DNA of 8,646 nucleotides, taken from Caldilineaceae bacterium (lineage in GTDB: Bacteria > Chloroflexota > Anaerolineae > Caldilineales > Caldilineaceae). The position numbers and the translations under genes were made by a program. The notes below the pieces were generated by a model, which saw only the letters and a list, made by a program, of their open reading frames with translations, had not been told where the DNA came from and searched no databases. Location of the stretch: contig JAPPKT010000169.1 in assembly GCA_028819675.1 (NCBI GenBank), positions 7,897 through 16,542 on the forward strand, in the 5' to 3' direction. Shown piece after piece: positions 6,220 to 8,646 of the stretch (the stretch's first letter is position 1; every line of letters starts with the position of its first letter).

Positions 6220-7479
6220 ATGAGAACCGTTGCTATGATTCTGGCTGGCGGAGAGGGCACCCGCCTGACCGTCCTCTCCGAAAAACGGGCCAAACCCGCG
6301 GTTCCCTTCGCCGGCAAGTTTCGCATTATCGACTTCACAATCAGCAACTGCGTCAATAGCGGCATCGATACCGTCGGCGTCCTCACCCAATATCGCCCCC
6401 ACAGCCTCAACGAACACATCGGCATCGGCAAACCCTGGGATCTCGACCGCCAGTACGGCGGCATCCGCCTCCTGCAGCCCTTTCAGGGCCGCGGCGAACA
6501 GGACTGGTATGCCGGTACCGCCGACGCAATTCTGCAAAACCTGAACTTCCTCACCGAATACAACGCCGACACCGCCCTGATTCTCTCAGGCGACCACATC
6601 TATAAGATGGACTACGGCCCAATGCTGGACTTCCACCAGCGCAAGGGCGCCGACGTCACCATCGGCGTTATGCCCGTACCCATCGAGGAAGCGCACCGTT
6701 TTGGTATCATGGAGACGAACGCCGAGGATGAAATCGTTCAGTTCCATGAAAAACCGCAGAATCCGACCAGCAATCTGGCTTCGATGGGCATCTATGTCTT
6801 TAACAGCCGCCTACTGGCCCAGCGCCTCCAGGAAGAAGGCGCCGACGGCCCCCGCACAGATTTCGGCCAGCACGTCGTCCCCGCCATGCTGGCCGCCGGA
6901 GACCGCGTCCTTTCCTACCCCTTCACCGGCTACTGGGTCGACGTCGGCACCGTAGACGCCTACTGGAAAACAAGCCTCGAACTGCTCCAACCCAACCCGG
7001 CTCTGGACCTCTATACCGACAACTGGCCCATCTCCACCCGCTCAGAAGAACGGCCCCCGGCCAAATTCGGCCCCCAATCTCAGGTCGTGCAGAGCATGGT
7101 GTCGAACGGGTGCGAAATCCATGGGCTCGTCAAAAACAGCATCTTCAGCCCTGGCGTCTATGTCAGTCCGGGCGCCGTCGTGCAGGACAGCATCCTCATG
7201 AACGACTCCTGGATCGGCCCCGGCGCCCGCGTGGAACGCGTCATCATCGACAAGCAGGTCATCGTCGGGTTCGGCGCCAAAGTCGGCTGTACCACGTCCG
7301 ACGCGCCCGCACCCAACCAGCAGTTTCCTGACAAACTGGACAGCGGCCATACCGTCGTCGGCAAAGGCGCATTCATTCCCGACGGCGCCCAGATCGGCAC
7401 AAACGTGATCGTTAACAGCGACAGCGGCGAGCAGGACTTTCCACCTGACCTCGTTGTCGAGGACGGGCAAACCGTATAG
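6220..7479 (+). CDS. glgC: Glucose-1-phosphate adenylyltransferase (ADP-glucose pyrophosphorylase), catalytic subunit
   Basis: GlgC makes ADP-glucose and pyrophosphate from ATP and glucose-1-phosphate, the committed step of bacterial glycogen synthesis in the cytoplasm. From the ATG at 6220 it has 419 residues, close to the usual 400-430. The N-terminal nucleotidyltransferase domain has the GGEGTRL loop (10-16), the KRAKPAV activator/phosphate segment (22-28; Lys25 corresponds to E. coli Lys39), WYAGTADA with the ATP-binding Tyr97 (E. coli Tyr114), GDHIYKMDY with catalytic Asp125 (E. coli Asp142), FHEKP with the glucose-1-phosphate Lys178 (E. coli Lys195) and WVDVGT with a metal-site Asp241. 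Residues from about 295 form left-handed beta-helix hexapeptide repeats. The frame stays open back to a TTG at 6130, but those 30 extra residues resemble nothing and overlap the promoter; [11 protein letters not shown] is the normal GlgC N-terminus. No strong ribosome binding site precedes 6220. The degenerate paralogue follows 46 bases later, probably in one operon. Confidence 0.95.
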   Translation: MRTVAMILAGGEGTRLTVLSEKRAKPAVPFAGKFRIIDFTISNCVNSGIDTVGVLTQYRPHSLNEHIGIGKPWDLDRQYGGIRLLQPFQGRGEQDWYAGTADAILQNLNFLTEYNADTALILSGDHIYKMDYGPMLDFHQRKGADVTIGVMPVPIEEAHRFGIMETNAEDEIVQFHEKPQNPTSNLASMGIYVFNSRLLAQRLQEEGADGPRTDFGQHVVPAMLAAGDRVLSYPFTGYWVDVGTVDAYWKTSLELLQPNPALDLYTDNWPISTRSEERPPAKFGPQSQVVQSMVSNGCEIHGLVKNSIFSPGVYVSPGAVVQDSILMNDSWIGPGARVERVIIDKQVIVGFGAKVGCTTSDAPAPNQQFPDKLDSGHTVVGKGAFIPDGAQIGTNVIVNSDSGEQDFPPDLVVEDGQTV

Positions 7480-7512
7480 CTTTCACGTTGCGCCCCTACC
7501 AAACCGACCGCC

Positions 7513-7516
7513 AGGA
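7513..7516 (+). promoter_or_regulatory. Ribosome binding site of the second glgC-like gene
   Basis: AGGA lies 9 bases ahead of the ATG at 7526, in the 46-base gap after the glgC stop. It fixes the start and indicates separate translation initiation within one transcript. Confidence 0.5.
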
Positions 7517-7525
7517 TCGCTCCCT

Positions 7526-8646
7526 ATGTCTTCCGCATTCGCTATGATCATGGCCGGCGCCGACAACGCCGACCTCAGTGTCCTCACCGAAATCCGCTCC
7601 GAGCCCGCCGTCCCCTTCGCCGGCAAATTTCGACTCATCGACTTCTCGCTCAGCAACTGTGTCAACAGCGGCATCCACAACGTCGCCGTCCTCACCCAAT
7701 ACCGGCCCCGCAGCCTCAACGATCATATCGGTATCGGCAAACCTTGGGACCTCGACCGTTCCAGCGGCGGCTTGCGTCTGCTGCAACCCTACCGCGGCGG
7801 TCCCTACGGGGACTGGCAACGCGGCTCCGCTGACGCCATTCGGCGCAACCTCGACTACGTAATCCAGCAGAAGGAGGAGTGCGTACTCATCCTTTCCGGC
7901 AAACACATCTACCTGATGGACTACCGTCCCTTCCTTGAACACCATCTGCGCAACGGCGCCCCGGTCACCATCGCCGTCCGCCGCGTCAGCCGCCACGAAA
8001 CCCATCGTTTCGGCATCGTCTCGCAGGATGCTGACCAACGCGTCGTCGAGTTTCAGGAGAAACCCCGCCGCACGCAGCAGAATCTTGCCAGCATGGGCGT
8101 CTATATCTTCAACCGCGACTACCTCGTCGAAGTCCTGGGCAACGGCAGCGGCGATGACATCGGCCGCGATATCCTGCCCGGCCTGGTCGCCAAAGGCCAT
8201 GTCAACAGCTACACCTATCCCGGCTACTGGGCTGATGCCAGCACGGTTCAGGCCTATTGGGGTGCCAATATGAGCCTGCTGGCCGAGGAGCCGGCGCTCA
8301 ACCTCTATGCGCCGGAATGGGTCGTGCATACCCGCAGCCAGGAGAGGGCCCCGGTCAAGCTGGGCCCGGCCGCAGACGTCGATGGGGCGCTCCTGTCCAA
8401 CGGCTGCCAGATCGAAGGCGCCGTCGAACGCAGCGTCCTGTCACCGGGCGTGCAGGTGGGCCAGGGTGCCCTCGTACGCGATAGTGTCGTCCTCAACGAT
8501 ACCATCATCGAATCGGGCGCAGTCGTCGAGCGCTGTGTCATCGACAAGGAAGTGGGCGTGTGGCAGGAAGCGCACGGGGGGCATTGCGATAAAAAACCCC
8601 CCCAAACCGAGAAGCCGGCCCCGGGCAAAAACCGGCGCTCCCTCGT
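7526..8646 (+). CDS. Catalytically degenerate GlgC paralogue (GlgD-like regulatory subunit?), partial
   Basis: This frame runs from the ATG at 7526 to the window end without a stop (373 codons seen; about 420 expected). It aligns along its length with the GlgC encoded just upstream, sharing for example [34 protein letters not shown] and NLASMG.Y.FN. Key catalytic sites are changed: the GGEGTRL loop reads GADNADL (11-17), activator-site Lys is Glu26 (RSEPAV), the ATP-binding Tyr is Gln98 (WQRGSADA), and catalytic Asp is Lys126 (GKHIYLMDY, codon 7901-7903). The glucose-1-phosphate Lys179 (EFQEKP) and a metal-site Asp (WADAST) remain, as do hexapeptide repeats from about 295. The family allows inactive partner subunits: GlgD in Firmicutes and large subunits in plants. 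I infer that this protein joins GlgC in a hetero-oligomer as a regulatory subunit; orthology to Firmicutes GlgD is not shown. The last ~35 residues depart from the family in a way that suggests base errors at a contig end. Confidence 0.85.
   Translation, partial: MSSAFAMIMAGADNADLSVLTEIRSEPAVPFAGKFRLIDFSLSNCVNSGIHNVAVLTQYRPRSLNDHIGIGKPWDLDRSSGGLRLLQPYRGGPYGDWQRGSADAIRRNLDYVIQQKEECVLILSGKHIYLMDYRPFLEHHLRNGAPVTIAVRRVSRHETHRFGIVSQDADQRVVEFQEKPRRTQQNLASMGVYIFNRDYLVEVLGNGSGDDIGRDILPGLVAKGHVNSYTYPGYWADASTVQAYWGANMSLLAEEPALNLYAPEWVVHTRSQERAPVKLGPAADVDGALLSNGCQIEGAVERSVLSPGVQVGQGALVRDSVVLNDTIIESGAVVERCVIDKEVGVWQEAHGGHCDKKPPQTEKPAPGKNRRSL

Noticed and set aside
7496..8329. Minus-strand open frame of 277 codons opposite the second glgC-like gene
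   Set aside because: The product is a Val/Ala/Asp/Gly-rich mirror of the GlgC-family codons, with no domain and no independent ribosome binding site; the plus-strand frame is plainly real.

Overview
The window looks like a fragment of a moderately GC-rich bacterial genome, most likely Chloroflexota (Anaerolineae/Caldilineae type). The basis is the style of the proteins. The glycosyltransferase family 39 (GT39) membrane proteins carry a C-terminal domain with a 'LxPGEYxLRLxVY' motif that I associate with that phylum, and the GlgC also looks chloroflexal. This is a recall-based judgement, not a search result. Both ends look like contig ends: bases 1-28 are runs of G and C, and the last ~100 bases encode a visibly degraded protein.

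Layout. Two blocks are divergently transcribed. On the minus strand, reading right to left, there is an array of three GT39-type genes: a complete 796-residue protein (5787-3397), a complete 739-residue protein (3028-809) and a third copy cut off after 158 residues (685-209). The two complete proteins share a closely similar C-terminal beta-rich domain although their membrane halves belong to different subtypes. The truncated copy resembles the N-terminal part of the 739-residue protein but has HHDEG changed to NRDQG. On the plus strand lie glgC (ADP-glucose pyrophosphorylase, best start 6220, end 7479) and, 46 bases later, a second GlgC-family gene from 7526 that stays open to the window end.

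The most interesting point is the glgC pair. The first protein has every signature expected of an active enzyme. The second keeps the fold, the glucose-1-phosphate lysine and the left-handed beta-helix, but lacks the nucleotide-binding loop (GGEGTRL to GADNADL), the ATP-binding tyrosine (Tyr to Gln), the catalytic aspartate (GDHIY to GKHIY) and the activator-site lysine (RAKPAV to RSEPAV). The pair therefore looks like a catalytic subunit plus a non-catalytic, probably regulatory subunit. This is the logic of Firmicutes GlgC/GlgD or plant small/large subunits, but perhaps arisen separately by local duplication.

How the genes work together: the glg pair would supply ADP-glucose for glycogen or another alpha-glucan; no synthase or branching enzyme is visible. 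The GT39 proteins would move sugars from polyprenyl-phosphate donors to acceptors at the outer face of the membrane. Nothing in the sequence ties the two blocks together beyond adjacency and a similar TTGGGY -35-like element. Non-coding stretches hold candidate promoters, hairpins and one possible 49-codon gene (3233-3382) behind a perfect AGGAGG.
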